Positions 42,448-52,151 are shown, counted from the first letter of the stretch. The stretch: 64,000 nucleotides of DNA from Rhodococcoides trifolii (GCF_014635345.1 NZ_BMCU01000002.1:930001-994000), one strand, 5' to 3'. Notes: generated by a model not told the origin, from the letters alone. A program made the numbers and translations.

Positions 42448-43142
42448 CCGCTCCCGCCCTACCCTGGCTGGCCGACTACCTGGCCGCCGACGGTATGCCC
42501 GCTGGGCAGTTGGTGCATCCGCACACCCTCGGTCCGTTGCTTGGTCGTCGCTGGCCCGAGGCCGACCCCGCGGTCGCCGCGACGTTGTGGTGGTACTCGA
42601 CCAGCTCCACGTTCATGCTGGTCCCGGTCGCGCAGATGCTGACCACCGGCCGGGCGTTCGACATGCGTACGTCCGCGTTGACGGTTCATCTCGACGATGC
42701 CGGCGTTCCCGACTCCGTGGCGTCGAGCGCATGGATCGACGATCCAGCTTCGCTCGGTTCCGCACTGGCACAGCTGTGCGAGACGTTCATCGACACCGTG
42801 GGGACACTCGGAGTCGTGCACCGACCCAGTCTGTGGGCCATTGCCTCGGATTCGCTCGCGAACCGCGCGCTCGACGTCGGTACGGCGCTCGGGCGGATCG
42901 GCGATGCGACGGACCTTGCCCGCGAACTGTCGGCCGGCATGCCGACGCCGCGGTTCGTCGACATCGACGCCGACGGAACCTCGTCGGTTGCCGGTTCGGA
43001 GGAACCCGCCGACGGGACCAGACGGTTTCTGCGACGCAGCTCGTGCTGCTTGGTGTTCGAGGTGGGCGACCACAAGTGTTCGAGCTGCCCCCGTCAGACC
43101 CCACAGACGCGTATCACGCGACTCGCTGCGCTCGTCGGGTGA
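42426..43142 (+). CDS. FhuF-like (2Fe-2S) iron-sulfur protein
   Basis: A 238-residue protein. The C-terminal motif CCLVFEVGDHKCSSCP (about residues 209-224) is the C-C-x10-C-x2-C cluster ligand set of FhuF, the ferric-siderophore reductase. The N-terminal domain (LVHPHTLGPLLGRRWPEADP, ATLWWYSTSSTFMLVPV) also fits the FhuF/IucA-like fold. It may reduce ferric siderophores in the cytoplasm. ATG at 42426 overlaps the previous gene by 22 bp. No siderophore genes or IdeR-like box were seen nearby. Confidence 0.8.
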   Translation: MASEPDLTAPALPWLADYLAADGMPAGQLVHPHTLGPLLGRRWPEADPAVAATLWWYSTSSTFMLVPVAQMLTTGRAFDMRTSALTVHLDDAGVPDSVASSAWIDDPASLGSALAQLCETFIDTVGTLGVVHRPSLWAIASDSLANRALDVGTALGRIGDATDLARELSAGMPTPRFVDIDADGTSSVAGSEEPADGTRRFLRRSSCCLVFEVGDHKCSSCPRQTPQTRITRLAALVG

Positions 43143-43219
43143 TGTGTTCGATTGCCCTTCTCTGCCGATAGTCTGTTCACTGCCATAGACACCGCCCGAC
43201 CCCTCAGGAGCGCATCACC

Positions 43220-45274
43220 GTGACCACGCCCGATTCCGCCGTTCTCCCCGCCCGCGTCAGTGTGGCCGCCGGGACGACCGCCGGAACGGCGCTCCGCGAG
43301 CTCGGCGCACCCAACAAGGGCCCGAACGCCATCGTGGTGGTGCGTGATCTGGAGGGTCAGCTGCACGATCTGTCGTGGGCGCCGCAGTCCGATGCCGAGG
43401 TGGAGCCGGTTGCTGCCGACACCGAGGACGGCCGCAGTGTCATCCGGCACTCCGCCGCCCACGTCCTCGCGCAAGCGGTGCAGGACCTGTTCCCCGGCAC
43501 CAAGCTCGGGATCGGCCCGCCCATCAAGGATGGCTTCTACTACGACTTCGACGTGAACGAGCCGTTCACCCCGGAGGATCTGGCCAAGCTCGAGAAGAAG
43601 ATGAAGCAGATCATCAAGGGTGGTCAGCGCTTCTCTCGGCGGGTGTACGAGTCGGTGGATCAGGCCAAGGCGGAACTCGCGGACGAGCCGTACAAGCTCG
43701 AGCTGGTCGACGACAAGGGCTCCGCGGACGATCCGGAGGTCATGGAGGTCGGTGGCGGCGAGCTGACCGCGTACGACAATCTCAATCCCCGTACCGGAGA
43801 ACGTGAATGGGGCGATCTCTGCCGCGGGCCGCACGTTCCCACCACCAAGTACATTCCCGCCTTCAAGCTCACCCGCAGCTCCGCGGCGTACTGGCGCGGC
43901 AATCAGGCCAACGCCGACCTGCAGCGGGTGTACGGCACCGCATGGGAAAGCACCGAGGCTCTCGACGCGCATCTCGAGTTGCTCGCCGAGGCCGAACGCC
44001 GCGATCACCGCAAGCTCGGCACCGAGCTCGACCTGTTCAGCTTCCCCGACGAACTCGGGTCCGGCCTGCCGGTGTTCCACCCCAAGGGCGGCATCATTCG
44101 CACCGAGCTCGAGAACTACTCGCGGCAACGCCACATCGAGTCGGGCTATCAGTTCGTGAACACTCCGCACATCACGAAGGGTGATCTGTACGAGACGTCG
44201 GGTCACCTCGACTGGTACAAGGACGGCATGTTCCCGGCGATGCACGTCGACGAGGAACTGAACGAGGACGGCACCGTCCGCAAGCCGGGCCAGGATTACT
44301 ACCTCAAGCCCATGAACTGCCCGATGCACAACCTGATCTACAAGGCCCGGGGACGCTCCTACCGAGAACTTCCGTTGCGGCTCTTCGAATTCGGGTCCGT
44401 CTACCGGTACGAGAAGTCCGGTGTCATCCACGGTCTGACCCGAGTGCGGGGGATGACCCAGGACGACGCGCACATCTACTGCACCCCGGATCAGCTTCAG
44501 TCCGAACTCAAGTCGTTGCTCGGGTTCGTGCTCGGTCTTCTCGCCGACTACGGCCTCGACGACTTCTACCTCGAGTTGTCCACTCGCAACGAAGAGAAGT
44601 ACGTCGGTACCGACAAGCAGTGGCACGAGGCCACCGAGGCGCTGCGCGAAGCGGCCATGGACTCCGGACTCGAACTTGTTCTCGACGAGGGCGGAGCCGC
44701 CTTCTACGCCCCGAAGATCTCGGTCCAGGCGCGCGACGCCCTGGGGCGCACGTGGCAGATGTCGACCATCCAGGTCGACTTCCAATTACCCGACCGATTC
44801 GACCTCGAGTACACCGCCAACGACGGAAGTCGTCAGCAGCCGTACATGATTCACCGTGCGCTGTTCGGATCCATCGAGCGCTTCTTCGGCGTGCTGACCG
44901 AGCACTACGCCGGAGCGTTCCCCGCCTGGCTCTCGCCGGTGCAGGTCGTCGGTATCCCGGTGGCGGCGGATTACGAGGAGCACCTTCGCGGAGTGATCGA
45001 GCAGTTGCGCCGGGCCGGCGTGCGCGCCGAGGTCGATGCGAGCGACGACCGGATGCAGAAGAAGATCCGCAATCACACCACGCAGAAGGTCCCGTTCATG
45101 CTTCTGGCGGGCGAGCGTGACGTCGAAGCAGGGGCCGTCAGTTTCCGGTTCCGCGACGGCACTCAGGTCAACGGTGTGCCGATCGAACGCGCCATCCCTC
45201 TGGTCACCGAGTGGATTGCGCAGCGGCAGAACCAGTCTCCGACGGCCGGCGCCTTCGCCGAGGACGCGCAGTAA
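43220..45274 (+). CDS. thrS: Threonyl-tRNA synthetase
   Basis: A 684-residue class II synthetase that charges tRNA-Thr. Order of domains: TGS (about 1-70), editing domain ([18 protein letters not shown] from about 74; the second half with [16 protein letters not shown]), catalytic core with [11 protein letters not shown] (zinc Cys, about 365), motif 2 [15 protein letters not shown] and motif 3 [15 protein letters not shown], and a C-terminal anticodon domain. GTG at 43220 follows AGGAG. No T-box leader is visible in the 77-bp gap. Its stop overlaps the HIT gene start. Confidence 0.97.
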   Translation: MTTPDSAVLPARVSVAAGTTAGTALRELGAPNKGPNAIVVVRDLEGQLHDLSWAPQSDAEVEPVAADTEDGRSVIRHSAAHVLAQAVQDLFPGTKLGIGPPIKDGFYYDFDVNEPFTPEDLAKLEKKMKQIIKGGQRFSRRVYESVDQAKAELADEPYKLELVDDKGSADDPEVMEVGGGELTAYDNLNPRTGEREWGDLCRGPHVPTTKYIPAFKLTRSSAAYWRGNQANADLQRVYGTAWESTEALDAHLELLAEAERRDHRKLGTELDLFSFPDELGSGLPVFHPKGGIIRTELENYSRQRHIESGYQFVNTPHITKGDLYETSGHLDWYKDGMFPAMHVDEELNEDGTVRKPGQDYYLKPMNCPMHNLIYKARGRSYRELPLRLFEFGSVYRYEKSGVIHGLTRVRGMTQDDAHIYCTPDQLQSELKSLLGFVLGLLADYGLDDFYLELSTRNEEKYVGTDKQWHEATEALREAAMDSGLELVLDEGGAAFYAPKISVQARDALGRTWQMSTIQVDFQLPDRFDLEYTANDGSRQQPYMIHRALFGSIERFFGVLTEHYAGAFPAWLSPVQVVGIPVAADYEEHLRGVIEQLRRAGVRAEVDASDDRMQKKIRNHTTQKVPFMLLAGERDVEAGAVSFRFRDGTQVNGVPIERAIPLVTEWIAQRQNQSPTAGAFAEDAQ

Positions 45275-45873
45275 TGAGCGGCAGCGGGCAGGCCGGAGGC
45301 CGGTCGGAGACGAGCGGGCAGGCCGGAGGCCGGTCGGAGGGAGAGGATATCGTCGACACCGGTGTGGGTGATCCGGATCGCTTGCAGCGCTTGTGGTCTC
45401 CGCATCGCATGTCCTACGTCGCCACCGCGCCGAAGGTCGACGACAAGATGGCGACCGAACCGTTCTCGGAGATTCCCAAGCTGAGCGACGAGGACGGTCT
45501 CATCGTCGCCCGCGGTACCTCGGTCTACGGCGTCCTCAACCTCTACCCGTACAACCCCGGCCACATGATGATCGTTCCGTACCGCAAGGTCGCAGCCCTC
45601 GAGGACCTCACGCCGGAGGAGAGTGCGGAGCTGATGAGCTTCACCCAGCACGCCATCCGCGTCATCAAACGGGTGTCGAGCCCGCACGGTTTCAACGTCG
45701 GACTCAACCTTGGTGCGCCGGCCGGCGGATCGCTTGCCGAGCACCTGCACCAGCACATCGTTCCGCGCTGGGGCGGCGACGCCAACTTCATCACGGTCAT
45801 CGGCGGCGCAAAGGTGATGCCACAACTGCTTCGCGACACCCGCGCGCTGCTCGCCGCGGCCTGGAAGGACTGA
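45274..45873 (+). CDS. HIT-family protein, AP4A phosphorylase-like
   Basis: A 199-residue HIT protein with the catalytic triad HLHQHIVPRW (about residues 161-170) and NLYPYNPGHMMIVPYR; the likely ortholog Rv2613c is a diadenosine-tetraphosphate phosphorylase. ATG at 45274 overlaps the thrS stop by one base (TAATG). ThrS and related synthetases make AP4A, so the pairing is meaningful. Residues 3-22 are two tandem copies of a Gly/Ser/Arg-rich decapeptide absent from the enzyme core and encoded by a 30-bp DNA repeat. Confidence 0.9.
   Translation: MSGSGQAGGRSETSGQAGGRSEGEDIVDTGVGDPDRLQRLWSPHRMSYVATAPKVDDKMATEPFSEIPKLSDEDGLIVARGTSVYGVLNLYPYNPGHMMIVPYRKVAALEDLTPEESAELMSFTQHAIRVIKRVSSPHGFNVGLNLGAPAGGSLAEHLHQHIVPRWGGDANFITVIGGAKVMPQLLRDTRALLAAAWKD
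45279..45338. repeat. 30-bp-period tandem duplication containing the 29-bp dispersed repeat, copy B
   Basis: 45279-45307 is identical, in inverse orientation, to 30527-30555. A second copy of its 27-bp core lies 30 bp further on (45283-45309 and 45313-45339), giving in-frame copies of SGQAGGRSE at the start of the HIT protein. The centre is GGCCGGAGGCC. Confidence 0.88.
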
Positions 45874-45874
45874 C

Positions 45875-46546
45875 GTGCTGAGCATCTTCGGACGAGCGTC
45901 GGTGTCCAAGGCCACCGCGCCGCTCGGGCGCGCGCTGAACAGCACCGGCCTGACTCCGGACTCGGTCACCGTGATCGGCACCGTCGCGACGGTCGTTGCC
46001 GCGGTGACGTTGTTCCCGACCGGCCACCTCTGGACCGGAGCGCTTGTCATCTGGCTGTTCGTCATGTTCGACATGCTCGACGGAGCGATGGCGCGGGCGC
46101 GTGGCGGGGGCACCAAGTACGGCGCCGTCCTCGACGCGACGTGCGACCGTGTCGCCGACGGAGCGATCTTCGCCGGCCTGTCGTGGTGGGCGGTCTATCA
46201 CGAGAACAACCGCCCCCTTCTCGTCGCGACGCTGATCTGCCTGGTCACCTCGCAGGTGATCTCCTACGCCAAGGCGCGAGCCGAAGCCAGCGGTCTGTCG
46301 GCCGACGGCGGCTGGATCGAACGGCCCGACCGTCTCGTGATCGTGCTCGTCGGTGCCGGATTCACCGGTCTCGGAGGCATTCTCGGTATCGACTGGCTGC
46401 ATTGGTCCATCTACGTCGCGATGTGGGTTCTCGCGGCAGCGAGCATCGTCACCGTGTTCCAGCGGGTCCTGGCCGTGCGGCGGTCGGATGGTGCCCGCGA
46501 CATTCTGCCGATGGCCAAGCCGGACGCCGGCGCGGACGCTTCGTGA
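45875..46546 (+). CDS. pgsA: Phosphatidylinositol phosphate synthase (CDP-alcohol phosphatidyltransferase)
   Basis: A 223-residue membrane enzyme with about six helices. The CDP-OH-P motif is complete: D-x2-D-G-x2-A-R-x8-G-x3-D-x3-D, from FDMLDGAMARARGGGTKYG (about residue 65) to LDATCDR. It joins CDP-diacylglycerol to inositol-1-phosphate, the first step toward phosphatidylinositol mannosides. GTG at 45875, 1 nt after the HIT stop. It is followed by patA and pimA in one operon, as in M. tuberculosis (Rv2612c-Rv2610c). Confidence 0.94.
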   Translation: MLSIFGRASVSKATAPLGRALNSTGLTPDSVTVIGTVATVVAAVTLFPTGHLWTGALVIWLFVMFDMLDGAMARARGGGTKYGAVLDATCDRVADGAIFAGLSWWAVYHENNRPLLVATLICLVTSQVISYAKARAEASGLSADGGWIERPDRLVIVLVGAGFTGLGGILGIDWLHWSIYVAMWVLAAASIVTVFQRVLAVRRSDGARDILPMAKPDAGADAS

Positions 46547-47445
46547 GCCTCTCCGAGAGGCTTGGCGCTGCAGGTTACGTCGCCGGTTGGCGCATCGTGC
46601 GTGCCCTGCCCGAGCGGGTGGCGGTGTCGATGTTCGATCGTGCGGCGGACGTGGCGGCTCGACGGGGCGGTGGCCCTGCTCAGTTGCGTCGCAACCTGGC
46701 CCGCGTCCTCGAGACGACACCGGAACTCGTGCCCGACGAGTTGATCCGAGCGAGCGTGCGCTCATACGCGCGGTATTGGCGTGAAGCGTTTCGGCTGCCG
46801 TCGATGGATCTGGCTGCCGTGGGCGCCGATCTCGACGGGTTGATCCAGGGCAAGGAACACATCGACGCGGCTCTGTCGACAGGCAACGGTGTGGTGCTTG
46901 CGTTGCCGCACAGCGGAAACTGGGACATGGCCGGAGTCTGGGCCGTGCACGCGCACGGCGAACTGTCCACCGTGGCAGAGCGGTTGAAGCCGGAAAGCCT
47001 CTACCGACGATTCGTGGAGTATCGAGAGTCGCTGGGCTTCGAGATCTTTCCGCTCAGCGGTGGCGAGAAGCCTCCGTTCCCGGAACTCGCGGCGCGGTTG
47101 CGGGCAAACAAGGTGGTCTGCCTCCTCGGCGAACGCGATCTGGCCAAGCACGGTGTTCCCGTGACGTTCTTCGGCGAACCGACGCGGATGCCCGCAGGGC
47201 CGGCGCGCCTCGCCATCGACACCGGTGCTGCATTGCTTCCGGTGCATTGCTGGTTCACCGACGGGGGATGGGGTTTCAGCGTCGAACCTCCGATCGACGT
47301 GTCCGGCGGGGTGGAGCAGGCAACGCAGACCCTGGCCGACACGTTCGCGGCGAACATCGCCGCGCATCCGGCGGATTGGCACATGCTGCAACCACTCTGG
47401 TGGGACGACTTGTCGCAGGCGCGACAGGATCGGATGACCCAGTAG
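46543..47445 (+). CDS. patA: Phosphatidylinositol mannoside acyltransferase PatA
   Basis: A 300-residue peripheral membrane acyltransferase of the LpxL/HtrB family. The catalytic H-x4-D is LPHSGNWDMAG (His about 124). CLLGERDLAKHGVPVTFFGEPTRMPAGPARLA carries the conserved Glu and substrate-binding residues. It puts a palmitoyl group on the mannose of PIM1/PIM2. GTG at 46543 overlaps the pgsA stop (GTGA). Confidence 0.93.
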   Translation: MSLSERLGAAGYVAGWRIVRALPERVAVSMFDRAADVAARRGGGPAQLRRNLARVLETTPELVPDELIRASVRSYARYWREAFRLPSMDLAAVGADLDGLIQGKEHIDAALSTGNGVVLALPHSGNWDMAGVWAVHAHGELSTVAERLKPESLYRRFVEYRESLGFEIFPLSGGEKPPFPELAARLRANKVVCLLGERDLAKHGVPVTFFGEPTRMPAGPARLAIDTGAALLPVHCWFTDGGWGFSVEPPIDVSGGVEQATQTLADTFAANIAAHPADWHMLQPLWWDDLSQARQDRMTQ

Positions 47446-48569
47446 TGAAGATCGGGATGGTGTGTCCATACTCGTTCGACGTGCCGGGAGGCGTGCAAGC
47501 GCACATCGCCGAGTTGGCAGAAGTCCTCATTCAGCGCGGCCACCGCGTCAGTGTGCTGGCTCCGGCCGCGGACGAGACGGTGCTGCCGGATTTCGTCGTC
47601 TCGACCGGTCGAGCGCTGAGCTTTCCGTACAACGGGTCCGTGGCGCGACTCGCGTTCGGGCCCATCACGTACAGCCGAATCAAGAGCTGGATCGACGACA
47701 ACGACTTCGACGTTCTGCACATCCATGAGCCGAACGCTCCGAGCCTGTCGATGTATGCGCTCAAGATCGCGCAGGGTCCGATCGTCGCGACCTTCCACGC
47801 GGCAACCACGAAGTCGTTGCTGCTGAGCACCTTTCAAGGCGTCCTGCGGCCGTATCACGAAAAGATCAGCGGTCGAATCGCGGTGTCGGAGCTGGCCCGG
47901 CGCTGGCAGGTGGAAGCGCTGGGGTCGGACGCGGTGGAGATCCCCAACGGGGTGCACGTACCGGCGTTCTCGACGGCGACACCGCTGCCCGGTTATCCGC
48001 GGCCGGGAAAAACGGTGCTGTTCCTCGGCCGCTACGACGAGCCGCGCAAGGGCATGGCCACACTGCTCGGGGCGCTTCCCGTTCTCGCGGAAGCACATCC
48101 GGACATCGAGATCCTCGTGGTCGGCCGGGGTGACGAGGACAAACTTCGTCGTCAGGCCGGCCGCCTGGCCCATCACCTGACGTTTCTGGGTTTGGTGAGC
48201 GACGCGGAGAAAGCGTCGGCCCTGCGCAGCGCGGATGTGTACTGCGCACCCAACACCGGCGGCGAGAGTTTCGGCATCGTGCTGGTCGAGGCCATGGCGG
48301 CCGGAGCCGCGGTGGTCGCCAGCGAACTAGACGCCTTCCGTCGTGTGCTGCGCGACGGCGCCGCGGGCATGCTCGTGCCCATCTCCGACTCCGACGCGGT
48401 GGCGACCGCGATCGATGCCGTTCTGTCGGACGACGAGCTGCGGCAGGGTCTCGTCGATCGGGCGAGCCGCATCGTGACCGAATACGATTGGCCGGTCGTC
48501 GCCGAGCAGATTCTGCGGGTGTACGAGACCGTGACCGTCGGGGGAAAGAAAGTGCGGGTCGAAGACTGA
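47445..48569 (+). CDS. pimA: Phosphatidylinositol alpha-mannosyltransferase PimA
   Basis: A 374-residue GT-B fold, GT4-family enzyme that moves mannose from GDP-mannose to phosphatidylinositol. The N-terminal loop is SFDVPGGVQAHIAELAEVL with the conserved Gly-Gly; HEPNAPS and FHAATTKS follow. The GDP-mannose site in the C-domain includes LGRYDEPRKGM and NTGGESFGIVLVEAMAAGAAVV (E-x7-E type). GTG at 47445 overlaps the last base of the patA stop. It is the committed step of PIM, LM and LAM synthesis. Confidence 0.96.
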   Translation: MKIGMVCPYSFDVPGGVQAHIAELAEVLIQRGHRVSVLAPAADETVLPDFVVSTGRALSFPYNGSVARLAFGPITYSRIKSWIDDNDFDVLHIHEPNAPSLSMYALKIAQGPIVATFHAATTKSLLLSTFQGVLRPYHEKISGRIAVSELARRWQVEALGSDAVEIPNGVHVPAFSTATPLPGYPRPGKTVLFLGRYDEPRKGMATLLGALPVLAEAHPDIEILVVGRGDEDKLRRQAGRLAHHLTFLGLVSDAEKASALRSADVYCAPNTGGESFGIVLVEAMAAGAAVVASELDAFRRVLRDGAAGMLVPISDSDAVATAIDAVLSDDELRQGLVDRASRIVTEYDWPVVAEQILRVYETVTVGGKKVRVED

Positions 48570-49597
48570 TGACGCTCTCTGCGTTGACCGTTCTGATCGT
48601 CGGTCTGATCGTGATGGTGATTCTCGTCGTCGGCCTGTGGGCCTACGGGACGGCCAATCGGCTCGATCGCTTGCACGTTCGCTCCGATCAGGCGTGGCAG
48701 TCGCTCGAAGCCGCGTTGGCTCGACGTTCCGTGGTGACCCGCGCGGTCGCCGCTGCGCTGGCCGCGCCGGGGTCCCTCGAAAGCAAGAACCTCACCTCCC
48801 TCGCGGACCGGGCCGAACGTGCCGACCGCGCCGAGCGTGAGTCCGCGGAGAACGCGGTGTCGGTCGCGCTCGCCGCGATCGAGCTCGATTCGCTGAAGCC
48901 GCAACTGATCTCCGAGCTGGCCGACGCGGAAGCGCGTGTCCTGATCGCACGCCGGTTCCACAACGACGCGGTCCGGGACACGCTGGCTCTCCGATCGCGT
49001 CGACCCGTCCGGTGGCTTCGACTCGGCGGCACTGCGCCTCTGCCGACCTATTTCGAGATCTCGGAGCGGGCCAATCCGTCGGGAGCAGACACGCTCGAGG
49101 TGGCCTCCACTCGCACGTCCGCGCGAGTGGTGTTGCTGGACGGGCGCGGCCGCGTTCTGTTGATGCGCGGGCACGACCCGACGACACCCGACGTGTACTT
49201 CTGGTTCACCATCGGCGGCGGTGTGGAGCCGGGGGAGAGCCTGAAGCAGGCAGCCGTTCGCGAGCTCGCCGAGGAAACCGGTTTGATGATCGACGTGGAC
49301 GACCTTCGCGGTCCCATGTGGAGGCGCATCGCGACGTTCCCGTTCGACGGCGTGGTCATTCGTTCCGAGGAACTGTTCTTCGCCACGCGCACCGAGGAAT
49401 TCGAGCCCGTGCACACCGGTTTCACCGATCTCGAGCGCCGCGCGGTGACAGGACACCGCTGGTGCAGCGCCGAGGACATCCGCGCACTGGCGGCGTCCGG
49501 AGAAACTGTCTATCCCTACGGGATGGCGGAGCTTCTGGACGAGGCGGACACGGTCGTAGCGCTGCGAACCGACCCGGAAGTACGCACCATTCACTGA
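48569..49597 (+). CDS. Membrane-anchored Nudix hydrolase
   Basis: A 342-residue protein. One N-terminal helix (LTVLIVGLIVMVILVVGLWAYG, about 5-26), then a LemA-like helical region (about 30-140, QAWQSLEAALARRSVVTRAVAAAL), then a Nudix domain from about 175. The Nudix box G-x5-E-x7-R-E-x2-E-E-x-G is complete (GGVEPGESLKQAAVRELAEE). The substrate is unknown; anchorage next to the PIM enzymes suggests an activated sugar or lipid diphosphate, but this is a guess. ATG at 48569 overlaps the pimA stop (ATGA reversed as TGATG). Ortholog of Rv2609c. Confidence 0.88.
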   Translation: MTLSALTVLIVGLIVMVILVVGLWAYGTANRLDRLHVRSDQAWQSLEAALARRSVVTRAVAAALAAPGSLESKNLTSLADRAERADRAERESAENAVSVALAAIELDSLKPQLISELADAEARVLIARRFHNDAVRDTLALRSRRPVRWLRLGGTAPLPTYFEISERANPSGADTLEVASTRTSARVVLLDGRGRVLLMRGHDPTTPDVYFWFTIGGGVEPGESLKQAAVRELAEETGLMIDVDDLRGPMWRRIATFPFDGVVIRSEELFFATRTEEFEPVHTGFTDLERRAVTGHRWCSAEDIRALAASGETVYPYGMAELLDEADTVVALRTDPEVRTIH

Positions 49598-49699
49598 CGC
49601 GGTGCAGTCCAGCAATGGTCGAGTGGCCATCGAAACACGACACGATCGCGCCTACGCTCGACAGCTCTGCACGAGTTCAGTCGACACTAGGAGTCAGTC

Positions 49700-50587
49700 G
49701 TGACCACCGCCACAGGTACCGCTCGCGTCAAGCGCGGAATGGCCGAAATGCTCAAGGGCGGCGTCATCATGGACGTGGTCAACGCCGAGCAGGCCAAGAT
49801 CGCCGAGCAGGCCGGCGCCGTCGCCGTCATGGCACTCGAGCGTGTCCCCGCCGACATTCGCGCCCAGGGTGGCGTCTCGCGGATGAGCGACCCGGACATG
49901 ATCGAGTCCATCAAGACGTCGGTGACGATTCCCGTCATGGCCAAGGCCCGGATCGGCCACTTCGTCGAAGCGCAGATCCTTCAGAGCCTCGGAGTCGATT
50001 ACATCGACGAGTCGGAGGTACTCACCCCCGCCGACTACGCCAACCACATCGACAAGTGGAAGTTCACCGTTCCCTTCGTCTGCGGAGCGACCGGACTGGG
50101 CGAGGCGCTCCGCCGAATCACCGAGGGAGCGGGCATGATTCGTTCGAAGGGTGAGGCCGGCACCGGGGACGTCTCGAACGCCACCACCCATATGCGCACC
50201 ATCCGCGACGAGATTCGCCGACTCACCTCGATGCCCGAGGACGAGTTGTTCGTCGCCGCGAAGGAACTTCAGGCGCCCTACGACCTCGTCGTCGAGATCG
50301 CGAAGGCCGGCAAGCTGCCGGTCACGTTGTTCACGGCCGGCGGTATCGCGACGCCTGCCGACGCCGCGATGATGATGCAACTCGGCGCCGAAGGTGTGTT
50401 CGTCGGATCCGGGATCTTCAAGTCCGGCAACCCCGAACAGCGCGCCGCCGCCATCGTGAAGGCAACCACGTTCTACGACGACCCGGATGTTCTTGCGAAG
50501 GTCTCGCGCGGGCTCGGGGAGGCCATGGTCGGCATCAACGTCGACGAGATCCCACAGCCGCACCGGTTGGCCGAGCGCGGTTGGTAG
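49700..50587 (+). CDS. pdxS: Pyridoxal 5'-phosphate synthase subunit PdxS
   Basis: A 295-residue (beta/alpha)8 synthase that builds pyridoxal phosphate from ribose-5-phosphate, glyceraldehyde-3-phosphate and ammonia. The two active-site lysines are in [12 protein letters not shown] (about residue 82) and [13 protein letters not shown] (about 149). [19 protein letters not shown] is the family start. GTG at 49700 after AGGAG. Its ammonia-producing partner pdxT is 1.6 kb downstream beyond two other genes, not adjacent as in many bacteria. Confidence 0.97.
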   Translation: MTTATGTARVKRGMAEMLKGGVIMDVVNAEQAKIAEQAGAVAVMALERVPADIRAQGGVSRMSDPDMIESIKTSVTIPVMAKARIGHFVEAQILQSLGVDYIDESEVLTPADYANHIDKWKFTVPFVCGATGLGEALRRITEGAGMIRSKGEAGTGDVSNATTHMRTIRDEIRRLTSMPEDELFVAAKELQAPYDLVVEIAKAGKLPVTLFTAGGIATPADAAMMMQLGAEGVFVGSGIFKSGNPEQRAAAIVKATTFYDDPDVLAKVSRGLGEAMVGINVDEIPQPHRLAERGW

Positions 50588-50590
50588 TTC

Positions 50591-51208
50591 TCAGGTGATC
50601 GCCCCGGCCAGCGCAGGCCGGTCGGGGTGATCCCACCGCACCGTGAAGTCGGCGGTGTCGGCCACGTCGTTGTCGTGATCGAAGAGCGGTGAGATGGACC
50701 ACGCCCGGTCCGCGGGCGTCTTTCGGCGAACAGCCTTCTCGGTCATCTGCAACCGCACGGTCACGTCGAAGTGCAGACCGCGACCGAGCAACATCGGTCC
50801 GGCCACGACGATCACGGCGTTCTCACTCGCCGAGCGGATGGGGGCGCGCGGTGATCGATCCGTTGCCTCGTCCCACAGGGCGGGAAGCCACTCGCCGCGT
50901 TCTCGCACTGCCGTCAGCACCTCGCGCTCGAGGGCAGCATAATCGAACCATGCTGTGCGATAGGACAACTCGTCCGTCTTGCCGTACTCGAGCCGTACCG
51001 AGGCGGGTCGCACGAAACCGTGCAGCGACACCACCGCAGCCTCGCCGCCGTCCGCGCGAAGAACGTCGGCGAGGCGGTGGGCGAACGCCGCGGGCTCCGC
51101 TGCATCTGCCCCGTCGATCGCGACGACGCGTCGTCCCGTCCTGGCACGAACCGACCGAGCGACGAGGGTGAGGAGGGCGTCGACGCCCACGGGTGAGAAC
51201 TGAGGCAC
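50591..51208 (-). CDS. Uridine-kinase-like protein with degenerate P-loop
   Basis: A 205-residue protein with the P-loop NTPase/uridine kinase fold (VVAIDGADAAEPAAFAHRLA at about 29-48; DELSYRTAWFDYAALEREVL; VIVVAGPMLLGRG). The Walker A position has ADAAEPAAF instead of G-x2-G-x-G-K-S/T: the lysine is absent. ATP phosphorylation of uridine is therefore unlikely. Related actinobacterial proteins are annotated as uridine kinase. ATG at 51208; it is convergent with pdxS, with 3 bp between stops. Confidence 0.75.
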   Translation of the reverse strand: MPQFSPVGVDALLTLVARSVRARTGRRVVAIDGADAAEPAAFAHRLADVLRADGGEAAVVSLHGFVRPASVRLEYGKTDELSYRTAWFDYAALEREVLTAVRERGEWLPALWDEATDRSPRAPIRSASENAVIVVAGPMLLGRGLHFDVTVRLQMTEKAVRRKTPADRAWSISPLFDHDNDVADTADFTVRWDHPDRPALAGAIT

Positions 51209-51296
51209 GTATCCATAGTGCAGGCTGCCGCTCAGCCGGCCGGCCTCCGGCCTACACGCAGGTTGCTAGCCTGACCCGGACACGAATGAGGTGAAC

Positions 51297-52151
51297 ATGG
51301 CCGGAATCGAAGAGATTCTCGAACTCGAGCGGATCGAGAACGACATCTATCGGGGTAAGACGATCCCGACGAACCTGATGCGTACGTTCGGCGGTCAGGT
51401 GGCCGGGCAGGCTCTGGTATCGGCCGTACACACCGTCGACGAGCGTTTCCGAGTGCATTCGCTGCACGGGTATTTCCTGCGCCCCGGCAACCCCACCGAA
51501 CCGACGGTGTTCCTCGTCGATCGCGTCCGTGACGGCCGCTCGTTCGCGACCCGCCGCGTGACGGGACTGCAGGACGGCAAGGCGATCTTCACCATGTCGG
51601 CGTCGTTCCACGTCGAGGACGAGGGCGTGGTGCATCAAGACCGCATGCCGAGTGTGCCCGACCCAGAAGATCTTCCGGACCCCGCCACCGATCCGTCCCT
51701 GTCGGACAACACGTTCTACAAGGAGTGGAACCGATGGGACGTGCGACTCGTCCCCGAGGAGAAGCTGCACAAGAGCCCGGATCTGGCCGCGCAGCAACGG
51801 GTGTGGATCCGGTACCGGGATCCGCTGCCGCAGGGTCAGGTGTTCCACGTGTGTGCACTCGCCTACATGTCGGACATGACGCTGCTGGGATCGGCCAAGG
51901 TTCCGCATGCGGGCGTTGCGACACAGACCGCGTCCCTCGATCACGCGCTGTGGTTCCTGCGTCCGTTCCGCTCCGACGAATGGTTGCTCTACGACCAGAC
52001 GTCGCCGTCCGCCGGCTTCGGCCGCGCGTTGACGCAGGGCCGCATCTTCGATCGAGACGGCCATATGGTGGCGGCGGTGACGCAGGAGGGTCTGATGCGC
52101 ATCGAGCGTGACCCGGTGAAGCCGACACCGGGCCTCGAGATCAAGAGTTGA
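51297..52151 (+). CDS. tesB: Acyl-CoA thioesterase II
   Basis: A 284-residue double hot-dog thioesterase that hydrolyses medium and long acyl-CoAs. The catalytic triad Asp/Thr-Ser/Gln is recognisable in [37 protein letters not shown] and [13 protein letters not shown] at 51297 is preferred, with GAGG 5 nt upstream; a GTG two codons earlier overlaps that site. It overlaps the pdxT start by 4 bp (TTGA). Ortholog of Rv2605c. Confidence 0.93.
   Translation: MAGIEEILELERIENDIYRGKTIPTNLMRTFGGQVAGQALVSAVHTVDERFRVHSLHGYFLRPGNPTEPTVFLVDRVRDGRSFATRRVTGLQDGKAIFTMSASFHVEDEGVVHQDRMPSVPDPEDLPDPATDPSLSDNTFYKEWNRWDVRLVPEEKLHKSPDLAAQQRVWIRYRDPLPQGQVFHVCALAYMSDMTLLGSAKVPHAGVATQTASLDHALWFLRPFRSDEWLLYDQTSPSAGFGRALTQGRIFDRDGHMVAAVTQEGLMRIERDPVKPTPGLEIKS

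Noticed and set aside
43143..43219. T-box riboswitch before thrS
   Set aside because: The 77-bp gap is too short and shows no T-box sequence or terminator/antiterminator pair.
51232..51252. Third copy of the 29-bp dispersed repeat
   Set aside because: Only the central 14 bp match; in GC-rich DNA this is not enough to call it a copy, so it is mentioned only as possibly related.
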